Assembly: GCA_013400115.1 (NCBI GenBank)
Contig: VXBP01001161.1
Span: 248,001 to 312,000, forward strand
Reading direction: 5' to 3'
DNA: 64,000 bases
Source: Rhinopomastus cyanomelas
Lineage: Eukaryota; Chordata; Aves; Bucerotiformes; Rhinopomastidae
The position numbers and the translations under genes are program-made. This document shows positions 38,401 through 50,400 of this stretch, one piece after another (positions within the stretch are counted from its first letter, which is position 1; the number at the start of each line of letters is the position of its first letter). Under the pieces are notes generated by a model that saw only the letters and a list, made by a program, of their open reading frames with translations, ran no database searches and was not told where the DNA came from.

Positions 38401-41400
38401 TAGTTATCAGGGCACACGTCCAGTTGGTTGTAGTTCCTATGGCATTTGTATTTACACATAATTTACCTCCAGAAACTTCACCCACTTCATCTATCTCCAA
38501 GAACTTCACCCTCTCCATCTCTCTGACCCAACAGTACACCTGTGTGACTTCCCCAACATTCCTGTCTGCACTTAAGAGCAAATGTCTGTGGCACTGACAA
38601 ACAGGTCTCTTCTAGAAGAGTTTGCACTTTCAGGATGTTGATTTTATTTGACAGGGTGTTTTACATGCTCCTGAATATACAATGGATATAAAATCCATGC
38701 TTGTTTCTCCTAGACACGAGACACATGACATGGGGAGGGGAAGCTGAGCTTTGCACAGAACTCATCTGGCTTTCTGACCTGATTTATTGTCGGTTTATCA
38801 GGTGGGTCCTTGTGAATAACCATCTGGTAACGTTTATAGACCTGGTAAGACTCCTGAAATGTGGCTTTGAACTGTGAACTTGGTGGAGATGATCTCACCA
38901 CCCTCACCTTCAGAAGAAGTTAAACACATTTATTATTACAGTGTCATGCAGTAACTAATATTTAAATATTTAAACATATACAAACATCAGAGCAGAAACA
39001 CATTTTGGATTCCTGAACGAGGGCCTTAACAACTTCATTCATGTTAGAATTTTCTGCAGCCCACTTCAGGCTATCAAAGGCCTTTATACTGACAGTGAAT
39101 AACTTGCAAGTTTTTCAAACTACTAAAACACCTATAGACCTGCACAAATAGCTTTAAGGAAATAATACTACCAGCAAATGGTATAAAACCAACACTGTGC
39201 TGAACAACACCTGAAGGACCTGTGCATCTGGAAGGCTTATAGCTGTGGCTCGTTATCTAAGACAGTGTTTTTATTGTTAAAATCCCAAGGGGATTGCTAG
39301 CTGTCTTTCAAAGACAAAAGAGGAAGCAGAAACAATGTCTCCATATTCAATTAGGACTTAATTATAATAGGAAGTTACTAGTCTTCACCACCAACCACCT
39401 TACATACACAAAAATTATAGAATTAGAAAAATAAAAATACAAATAAAAATGAAGAAAAATTAGAATAAAATTAAAATTTAAAATATTAAAAAATTCTAAA
39501 TAGTAAGAATATTGAAATGAACATTGAGATGAATATTAAGATAACTATTAAAATATTAGAATAATTAAACACTAAAACATATCAAACTTATTGAAAACAA
39601 TACTAAGATAAATAGTAAAATAATGTTAAAATACATATTGAGTAGTATTAATAAAAATATTGAAGTAAATGTATGTATTAAAAATTGTTCTTGGAAAAAA
39701 TTACTGCTTCCTAACAGAAATAATGATATCAGCCAAGAGCCAGTGCATCTCTCTTCAAGCACATTTAAGACTGGGTTAATTTCAAACAACAAAAGCCAAT
39801 TTTCAGGGGGTCTCAATTTTTAGACAGCATTAGTTCTGATCTATTAAAAACAAACAGATTTTTAAGAAACTCCACAGTTAACAGCCACAGTAAAGGCACA
39901 ATCTGGGACAACCCTCCTTTTAATTGTCCATCTTCTAAATGATGATGTTCAAAGTCATCACGCTTGTGTTACTGAGTCGATCAGAAAATCTGGAGCAGGT
40001 AGTGAGATGGATCAATTCCTTCACATCACACATTCAGGGTGAATCTTTTCACCTGTCACTGCTACCTCTCTGAACAATTACCAGAAGGATATTCTCATTT
40101 TCATTTCCAATACTATCATTGATAATCTGTAACTACAGGTGAGCACTTATATTGAAATCGCTTACCAGCTTCTAGAAAAGTTTTTACGATAAACAAATGT
40201 TCTGAAGACCACAAGTCTTCCAGATGATTCTCTCTACATTGCTGATAGATTTAACAGGAACCAGTATATTCAACAAAATTTTCTACCATTGCTTTTACTG
40301 CTTCCAAAGACAACAACACGTATCAATAACGTTTAGAAGGAGAAGCCATCTTCTCATCTGTTTAACCTCATCAACAGTTCCTGCTTTCTTGTCAAGATTC
40401 ATTAGCATAGATAGTTTAATTATTTATACACCACAGAACTAAATATTGAATCTCTCTCATCATTCAACACTCAGCTCATTCCAATCTTTCCTTTTCAAAT
40501 CACACAGGATGAAATCAGTTTGAAAGTTATTTGGGCAAGAGCACAGGTCCCTGCTAGGACTGACTGCAAGAGCAGGAGTTCCCTCTTGTGGTTTCACTGA
40601 GCTCCACAGCAGTATCAGGCAGCACCTCATGTTTTTCCAAGATCAAAGCTATAACCATTCCATAAATTCACACTCACTAAACACTTCACCATTGCAATAA
40701 ACCTTTAGCTAGACTGTTCCTTAATCTGCCTCCAACAACAGTGAACGAGATGTTACCTCTAATTTGTGTCGTGCATCATCAGGCAAAGAGACAAACACGA
40801 AGTCCTCGATGGTTTTAGGCTGGTTTGCTTTAGACTTAGAGTTCTGCAAGAGGGAAACTTGATCGGCTGCTTTAAGTTGAGAACCTTCCAACGTGCACGT
40901 CTGGTTCTGAAGGAGTTTCTGCAGTCTTCTCTCTTTGCGTATGTCCTTCGCTTTTCGACACGGTGGCTTGCTCAGATCAGCCCCTTTCCCTGCACCAACA
41001 CAGGCAAAGAACTAAACATCACACTTTGCAATGAACAACCAGCCTTTACATCAATGATTAGAAATGGTTACAATCCCCACTAACGGCAGCCTGTGGTCTG
41101 AACACAACATGGCCTTTGCAGTTCATTGAATCATTTAGCTTTGAGAAGACCTTCAAGATCACTGAGTCCAACCATTAACCCAGCTGTCTCAAGAACACTG
41201 ATAAACCCTGTCCCTAAGCTCCAGATCTCCACAACTTTGAAACACATCCAGGGATGGCGATGAAACCCCCTCCCTGGGCAGCCACGGAAGACCAAGGTCT
41301 GAGGACCCTTGCCAGGAGGAACTTTTTCCTTGTGGCCAACCTAAACTTCCCCTGGTGCAACCTGAGGCCATTTCCTCTTGTCCTATCACTTCTAACTTGG

Positions 41401-44400
41401 AACAAGAGACCAACCCCACCTCTCTCCATCCTCCTTTCAGGTAGTTGCAGACAGCAATAAGATCTCCCCTCAGGCTCCTTTCCTCCAGATTAAACAGCCT
41501 CAGATCCCTCAGCAGCTCCTTACAAGGTTTGTTCTCTAAACCCTTCACCACCTTTGTTGCCTTCTCTGGACTCACTACAGCCCTTCAATGTCTTTATCGT
41601 CTTGAGGTGCTCAAAACTGAACCCAGTACTCAAGGTGTCGCCTCACTAGCACCCAGTATAGGGGGACAATCCCTTCCCTACTCCTGCTAGCCACATTATT
41701 TGTGATAGAAGCCAGGACACCACTGGCTGAGCGCACTGCCAGCTCGTATTTAGCCAACGATCAATTCATACCCCCTAGTCTGTCAACCAGCTTTCCAGCA
41801 ACTCTTCCTCAAGCTTGCACTGGGTTGTCATGACCCTACAGCTGTTCAATGCAGCACTTCAATACAGAAACACCCTGACCATGACTCCACTGTAGAGACA
41901 AGTCTTATCTTATTTATCTGAAAACTGAAGTGAAAGGTCTTCCTGCTCAGTCTGTCCTTATCTGATATATCTGAAAACTGAAATGAAAGGTCTTCCTGCT
42001 CAGTCTGTCCTTAAATCCTCTCTAGACCAAAGTTAATGTTTAGTGACTGACAGGATGAGATACAACATCCAAACAGCTACAGGATCAGCTGGAAATACAG
42101 AAAGGGGGAAAAAAAAAAAGCATAAATAAAATCACAACCACAAAACCTCACAGCCAAATCCAGAGGATTGTTCTATGGCATTAAAAATCCAGGTGGCTAC
42201 ACAACAGCCTCCTGTAGAGGACACAGACACACAATAAAAGTCATTTATTTTTTGTCACAGGAAAATACAGATATGTACCCTGCAGAGAACCACAGCTGTT
42301 GGAAATACTGACACTCACCCTTGGCTTTCTCCTGAAATGCAGGCACTCGCAAAAGACCCACTGGTAACCTCCTAAAGGCTTATCTTTCCCAATGGGAAAG
42401 CAACGTGAGCAGTGAAGTGCTTTCATTTCAGGCATTAGGAAGAAGACACGTTACCAACAGTGTCTTCTTCCTTATTAAGGAATAAAGAAGGATCCAAACG
42501 CAGACCTCACTGCAGCTCATCCCACTCTACTCTTCAAAGCCTGTAAATGCCATGGTAATTGTTTCTTCCAGAACTCCTATGAAAAAGTAGTTCAGATATC
42601 TTTCCTCCTCCTCCTTCTTCTTCTTACCACCAACTTATTTACCAAAACTGACATTTCTCATCCTTGACCCACTTCAAATCCTCCCCTGGACAATGAGAAC
42701 ACAGGATCACAGAACATTAGGGCCTGGAAGGGACCTCGAAAGATCATTCAGTCCAATCCCCCTGCCTCAGCAGGACCATCTAGATCAAGTCACACACAGG
42801 AACATCTCCAGGCAGGTTTTAAACACCTCCAGAGAAGGAGACTCCACCGCCTCCCTGGGCAGCCAGTTCCAGTGCTCTTTCAACATCACTGGGAAGAAGT
42901 TCCTTCTCATCTTGATGTGGAACCTCCTATGTTGCAGCTTACACCCACTGCCCGTTGTCCTACAGCAGGACTCTTTTGCTAACTGGAAATAATGAGAGCT
43001 CTTGTATTTTAAAAGTACCAGTAAGGCTGTAAACTCCTCTTTTTAACACACTTCCTCACAGAATTTATGGAGCTTAAGTGCATTCCTGGGGCAAGTTAAC
43101 ATCGAGATCCTTGTGGCTCACCCAGAAAGGTCCCAGTATGGTTTCTCCACTCATGACAGCTGTTGAGAGCATCTCAAGGACTCAGACAAAGAGACACTGC
43201 CACTTTGGATGTTTGAAAAACACAACCACGCCAGCACATTTTATGAACAAGCAGACAGATAAAACTATTCAGCAGAAAAGGAAAAATGATGAGGAAATTA
43301 CAGATATTATGTGACTTGTCCTCCGACACATTTGCCCATGGAAGAGTTTATTTAAAACACTCCTGATACATTAGAAGAACGAGTGCTTGGTCTGTATCGG
43401 GATCTGTTTCATGTCTCCTATCTTCTACGAGCTGTAAGTTAGCGAGAAAAACTTCTTAAAACAATGACTGTGAAGGCAGACATAAGCAAACCTTCTCTTC
43501 TATCTGAAACTGTACAGAAACAGCCCATTATTCCTACAGGACAATGACCCGGGTTGTTTATAAAGGAACAAAGACGCAATTAAACAATCCTGTTACAGAA
43601 CAAGGCTACATTTTCCAAGCTGAAAACTAAACATCTTTCTATCTGGAAAACTTTAAACTGAATTTGACCTGTGACACCACCCACCCTTAAAAAAAATAAA
43701 TTAAGGCCAAATTAAATAAACGTTCTGATGCATTTACAAACTTCCCCTAATAACTGAGCCAAGACTGCCATCTGCTGTCAACACTCTCCTCTCTGCTTCC
43801 AAAATGATGCTTTCAACTTCCAACATTTGTCATAGTTTTAAAAAGAATAAGGTTTTGAAAACTTACACAACAAACACAAGTGATATAAACCACGCTAGGA
43901 GCTCAAAATGTTTGACTGCATTTTATAAAATCAAAATATAAAATAAAGTCTTAAAAATTGTGAGATAGAAACGTGTTTGCAGCACTACTGGTTTTCTGAT
44001 CGAGTGTTTCTGAAACATTCCCTCTTTGTTTAGATGGAAAATTGCTGATTTAGATGAAAAATTGCTTGTTAAACCAATGAAAAGCTGATTCCAAAGCTTG
44101 GAATCACTGTTCGTTAAGGGAAAGGCAACATTATTTTACTTGAAACTAGCCACCCTACAGAAGACGATTAAAATCTTCATGAGAGGAAAAGTACTTTTAA
44201 TTTCACAGAGTCACAGAACATTAGGGATTGGAAAGGACCTTGAAAGATCATCCGGTCCAATCCCCCTGACACAGCAGGATCCCCTAGATCCAGTCACACA
44301 GGAATACGTCCAGGTGGGTTTTAAACATCTCCAGAGAAGGAGACTCCACAACATCCCTGGGCAGCCCCTTCTAGCGCTCTGTCAACCTCACTGGGTTCCG

Positions 44401-47400
44401 TCTCATATTGATGTGGAACCTCCTTTGTTCCAGTTCACACCTGTTGCCCCTTGTCCTATCATTAGATGCCCCTGAGCAGAGCCTGGCTCCATCCTCCTGA
44501 CACCCACCCTTCACACATTTATAAACATTAATGGGGTCATGTATTGTCAATGACTAAAAATACTAAGAAGTAAAGAATTTACGTTGCTCCCAGGAAAAAC
44601 TTAGAAACAAGTAACATGCAGCACCTCTCACTTTACACACCATAACTGCATAAATTAGGAAGAATGTAGGGAATAAGAAGACAATTACTGATTCACTAGG
44701 CAGGATAATAGAAGTCTTCAACAACATGTAAAATCATGACAGTACATTCCAGTTACTGTGAGAAATTTGAGTACCTGGCCTGGGTGGTGCATGAACACCT
44801 TTAGCTGAATGCGACGTTTCTCCAGGGATGGATGTCTCCTTCTCCACAGATAACTGAGGAGAAACCAATTCCACCTTCTGCACATTCACCTCTTCTTTTG
44901 TTTCTCCTGCATCGTTCTTATCTTCATCCTCCAGCCTCTCGGTGTGATCCACGCTCAGCTCAGACTGACTGACATGAGATTCACCTTTGTACACAAAATC
45001 ACACGCAACTGCATCATCTATATGGGAATCCATGGGCTCTTCTGGAAAGAAGTAACAACTGCATGAGTGAACTTGCCTTTGTAGGTCACACTCTGCACAA
45101 TCACAACTCGTTCCCAATTTTGCAAACATTTTCCAGCAGTTTGAAAACAAAATGACCCCTCTATGCCCCCAAACTAAGAGCACCAACTCTTAAGGAGTCT
45201 CTTCTCACAGGCAATTAGTGACAGAACCAAAGGGAAAGGTTTCAAGCTCCAACAGGGCAGGTTTAGACTGGACATCAGGAAAAAATTCTTCATGGAAAGA
45301 GTGGTCAGGCACTGCAATGGGCTGCCCAGGGTGGGAGTTGAGTCAGCATCCCAGGATAAGTTTAAAAGATGCTTAGACATAGTGTTGGGGAATCTGGTTT
45401 AGGGGTGAATTTGTAGGGTTGATGGTTGGACTCTGATCCCAGAGGTCTTTTCCAACCTGAATGATTCTATGATTCTATGAATAGTTTTACTTTCTTCACT
45501 AAAATGGGGCAGTCAACTAATCTCATGACACAACTTCAAATAAATAACCACAGAAGAAGATCCAAACACCTAACAGACACCCAGAAGACACAAATTATAC
45601 AGATTCAGAATCAAGTTTCATCAGAAGTGAGAATCAGGCAGGTCTGCTGTTGGATAAATGGGGTGTGAGTGACTGTTAAATCAGGAGGAAAAGCCCTCCT
45701 TTCCCTGCTTGCTCTTCTTTTTCTCTGCCACACGCTGTTCTGCTTAGTCCTCTCCAGATTATCACTGCCACGACAGACATTAAAACAGAGTCTATTGTTC
45801 CGTGGCACCCAGCTAGAAAGCAAACATGTCCAGAGATAAAAATAAGCTGGTCAGTTAAAAGAGAAAAGAAACTTAATCTGCAGCAGAGCAAGCCAGCTGC
45901 ACCATTTGTTCTCTGTGCTACTTAGTGCTCTTGATTCTAACTATGCTGTAAAGATACAACCTACAAGGACAGGCTGAAAGAACTGGAGAAGGCTCCAGGG
46001 AGACCTCACTGTGGCCCTCCAGTACTTAAACAGGGCTTGTAACACAGACCTGTTAGCAACAGGACAAAGAATAATGATTTTAAACTGAAAGATGTGAAGT
46101 TTAGATACAAGGAAGCAATTTTTACGAGGATGGTGAGACACTGGCCCAAGTTGCCCAGAGACCTGGGAGAAGCCCTGTGTCTGGAAACATTCCAGGTCAG
46201 GTGGGACCAGGCTCTGAGCAACCTATCTAGTTGAAGATGTTCCTGCTCACTGCAGGGGTGACCAGATGACCTTTAAAGGTCCAAACCATTCCAGAAACCA
46301 AGCACAGACCTTTGTAACAGGGTCCATATAAAAACAGAAATCAAAGCCTATTAGCTGTTAAATCACTCAAGCAAGTACTTGCTCCTCCTTTCAAACATCA
46401 GTCTGTTTGTTTGAAACACTGTTCATTCAGTGTTTGTTTGAAAACATCAGCTTTCAAACACTAGGAACATCTTACCTTCACTCGCTGCTTTCACAACATC
46501 TCCTTTGGAAAGGAACTTCAACATCTTCTTCAGAACTTTCTTGTGAGATTTGGAGGTCTGAAATCGTAAAGCCTGGCACCTTACCAAAAAAAGAACAAAC
46601 CCAAAATTATCATGACCACTGCTTTTGTGAAGCATTATTTCAGAAAAATATGTTAAGGAACCACTTAAAAGAAGCTATTGGGCATGTACTTCCCAATTAT
46701 CTCTTACCTTTCTCTATACTAAGTGATTAATTATTTTATCAATGTTTTGAGTTTAATATGAGAGTGCCTTGTTCTGCAAATATTCTTTATGGCAGCTGTT
46801 GTCTGTGTATAACTATAACATGCCAAGGGAATATCAAGTACTGCATCAAAACCTTTCCTAGGAGGCTAAGGCACTAAAATCTTTAACTCATCCCACTTGT
46901 AGATATCTACTGCATTGATGCTAACTGCTGAAGTTGGAAAAGCTTATCTAGAATTATTCATAGAATCACAGAATCATTCAGGTTGGAAAATGACCCTGGG
47001 GATCATCAAGTCCAGCCATCAATCCTACTCTACAAGTTCACCCCTAAACCAGATCCCTCAACACTACATCTAAGCGACTTTTAAACTCAACCAGAGATGG
47101 GGACTCAACCACCACCTTGGGCAGCCCATTCCAGTCCTCTTTCTGTGAAGAATGTTTTCCTGTGGTCCAATCTAAACCTACTCTGTTGGAGCTTGAAGCC
47201 CTTCCCTCTGGTTCTGTCACTAATGACCTGTGAGAAGAGACCAGCACCAACATCTCTACACTGTCCTTTCAGATAGCTGAACTGACAGAACTTCTCTTAT
47301 TTGGGCTACTAAAGCAGTGTTTGAGATGTACAGACATACTGGGTCACTGGCAACAGGACTCTTGGTTTGGATTGCCCCCCACAATTGAACCACAGCAGAA

Positions 47401-50400
47401 TGTCAATCACAGAACATTAGGGATTGGAAGGAACCTCCAAAGATCATCTAGCTCAATTCCCCTGCCACAGCAGGATCACCTAGATAAGTGGCATGACTAC
47501 TGAAACCACTGCTTCTTTCTATGTTTACGTAAAATAGAAGCTACAAAGAGCAGAATGTCTGCCAACAGACCAATCCTCCCCTAAACCACTCTGAAGCTGG
47601 GAACCATGCCGGTGAGAACTTGAGAGAAGAATGTCCCCCAAAGAGAAAGGAATAGGGAAGATGCAATAGGAGGAGGAGGCTCAAGAGACCCCCAGCAGTC
47701 TGGTGGGACACATGCAGTGTTTTATAGAAATCACCTAATGCTGGGCATGTTCTGCCCACCTCCTTGACACATATTGGCCCTATGTGTAAGGATGCTAAAA
47801 GTATAAAAGGACTAGGATAGAGAATGAGGGGACAATCAAATCTGACCAGTGATGTCTCCACGAGGCCTTGCCGTACTCCCCTGCGCTGCCTCCTGTTTGC
47901 TCCTTAAGCACATGCTGGATGTGGACAGCATGTGCTTAAGTCTCCATTGCTTTGTCTTTTATATCTCACGTGCACAATTTATATTGCTGTCTGTAGCCCT
48001 TATTTTGTGTGTGGGTGAAGTCATTTGTGCACCGTATCCTTCACGGACCCCAACACATGCACAAAGCCAAAAGCTTGTATTTACTATTCAGAGTATCATT
48101 ACAAGTAGATAAACCTTCCAATTATCAGGTACTTACAGCAGTAAATACAAATAGTTGAGCATATTTGAAGAAGTTAGACCACTTCAGGTTGTGTATCCTG
48201 AGCTTCTTACCTTATTGTGTATTGAGGACAGCACGTTTGATTCATTATAGGTTTGTAGACATATTTCCCACTTCTGAAAATAATAATAAGTATGTGTTGA
48301 TTATTTTCTTGATTACATTACAGAATAAATAGAAGACCAATATTTTTGTTAAAATATTTTCAAAATATTCATAGAATCATAGAATGGCCAGGGATGGAGG
48401 GACCTTAAAGATCATCTAGTTCCAACCCCCCTGCAGAGGCAGGGACACCTTCACTAGAGCAGGTTACTCGGGGCCCCAGCCAACCTGGCCTTCAAAGCTT
48501 CCAGGGAAGGGGCAGCCACAGCTTCCTTGGGCAGCCTGTTCCAGCATCTCCCCACCCACACAGCAAAGAATTTGTTCCTCATGTCCAACCTCAACCTCCC
48601 CTCTTCAAGTCTGGAACTCTCCCCTTTGTTCTCTCACTACCACTCGTATCAAAAGCCCTCCCCTAGCTTTCTTGTAGCCTCCTTCAGAAATTGGAAAGCT
48701 GCTCAAAGGAGCTTTCCTTCTCCTGGGAGCATTCTCTTCTCCAGGCTAAATAACCCCAACCTCAGCCTGTCCTCAGAGGGGAAGTGATCCAGCCCTCTGA
48801 TCATCTGAGTTACTCTCCTCTTCCAGAAGCTCTCTGTCCTTCTCATGTTGGGGACTCCAGAGTTGGACACAGGACTCCAGGTGGGGTCTCACCAGTGCAG
48901 AGCAGCGGGGGAGAATCACCTCCCTCAACCAACTGTCACTGCTTCTTTTGATGCAGCACAGGACACGGCCTCCTCTAGTGACAGAAATATTACAGGTAGC
49001 AAATGCCAAGAAGTTTTTCAGCTTTTTGCTGTTATACTAAAATAACCAAATAGTCTCCTACTTAACAGCATCACGTTACAAAAACTCCCATGGCATTGAG
49101 TAAACAGCTCTATTTAAATCAATTATGGGAACTAGTTAACTTTTCACAGACCTGAATTTTGAACACAAATTCTAAATTGTATCTAAACTAACAGCACATC
49201 TTAGTGTTTTCTTTTTAAATTTACCTTCTCCATCCTCTGTCTATGAGATCCTGGTAATCTTGAACTGTCATTGAATGTGCCCACATACCTGAAATTGAAA
49301 TAATAGACACTTGTCTGACCACAGCGATGCTTTAAAATACAACAAGTTCTACAAAAATATTACTGTAAAACCTAAAGCTAATGTTGACTTTCAAATGGAA
49401 GTCTTTCATGGATTTGGTACATTCATAAGTCACTGCTTTCAACAGCCAGAACCACAGCATCAGTCTAGTAGGAAGAGAGCTTTAATGCAAGCCTCAACCC
49501 AGCACTGCTACGTCACTGTTAAACCATGACCCTAAGCACCAGGTCCATACCTTGTTTAAAACCCTCCAGGTATGTTGACTCCACCTCTGCCTTGGGTAGC
49601 CATTTTCAGCATTTGATTACCCTTTCAATGAAGAAATTCTTTCTAACAGGCAGCCTAAACCTCCCCTGCTGCAGCCTGCTGCCATCTCCTCCAGCACTGT
49701 CACTTCCCACCAGGGAGAAAAGATTGAGCCACTTCTCGCTTCAACCTCCTTTCAGGCAGTTGCAGAGTGAGAATTCTCCCCTCAGCCTTCTTTTCTCCAC
49801 GATAAACAACTCCAGTTCCCTCAGCTGCTGCTCATAAGCCTCACTCCAGCACCTCAATGTCCCTCTTGTATTGAGGTGCCCAGAACTGAACTCAGAACTC
49901 GAGGTGTGGCCTCATCAGTGCCCTGCATGAGGGATGGACACTTCTCTAGCCCTGCTGATACAAGCCAGGTGTAAGAGAACTCCACAACACAGCTCTTGTG
50001 ATGCCATCAGGTGCACTGCTGTGCCTGCACAAGTCAGAAGTTCACCTCTCCGCCTGCCGTGTTCCCTGGGGACACAACAGAACACCACGGAACTGCTCCT
50101 TAACTGGGTTTCAATCAGTACAAAACGCTGGGGTGGGGGGAAGAACTTTTCTGAGAGGCCGTTCCCAGAGCAACAGCACAGGTGGCCACCTCCTCGCCAG
50201 GGAAATGAAGCCAGTCCAGCTGAGCGGGGCTCAGGGAGCCCGTCTGGGCACAGCCCTGAGCCGCCCTGAGCTGTGATTAACCCGGCCCGCGGCTGGAGCA
50301 GGGGGTCAGGCGGGGCGGCGGCACCTCCGGGCTGTCTCTGCACCCGAACCCGCTGCGGGCGAGACCCCAGCCACCCCCGGGGCAGGGAATAGGAGCGGTA

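Larger units (their letters stand above)
40990..44774 (-). other. ATE1: ATE1 intron between exons 5 and 6
   Basis: It contains CR1 copies at 41125, 42705 and 44206, a 53-bp tandem duplication at 41904-42009, a CTT/CCT-rich run at 42600-42627 and otherwise unassigned sequence (42030-42700, 42975-44200). Confidence 0.65.
45042..46475 (-). other. ATE1: ATE1 intron between exons 4 and 5
   Basis: It contains two plus-strand CR1 copies (45180-45480, 45960-46290). The remaining sequence, including 45481-45959, shows nothing recognisable. Confidence 0.65.
46580..48210 (-). other. ATE1: ATE1 intron between exons 3 and 4
   Basis: It contains CR1 copies at 46960 and 47407, and the candidate solo LTR with a hairpin at about 47550-48060. 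46580-46959 is unassigned. Confidence 0.65.

Noticed and set aside
38208..38581. Overlapping minus-strand open frames between exons 7A and 7B (with CPDNYLIGFGLNG)
   Set aside because: It looked like a possible extra exon, but no family was recognised, no phase-matching acceptor/donor pair was found, and ATE1 has no sequence to place here.
46570..46575. Alternative acceptor ccag for ATE1 exon 4
   Set aside because: It would remove seven bases and break the phase with exon 3; the upstream AG gives the conserved Arg-Cys reading.
47550..48060. A full endogenous retrovirus around the candidate LTR
   Set aside because: No gag, pol or env-like reading and no second LTR copy is visible in the window; at most it is a solo LTR.
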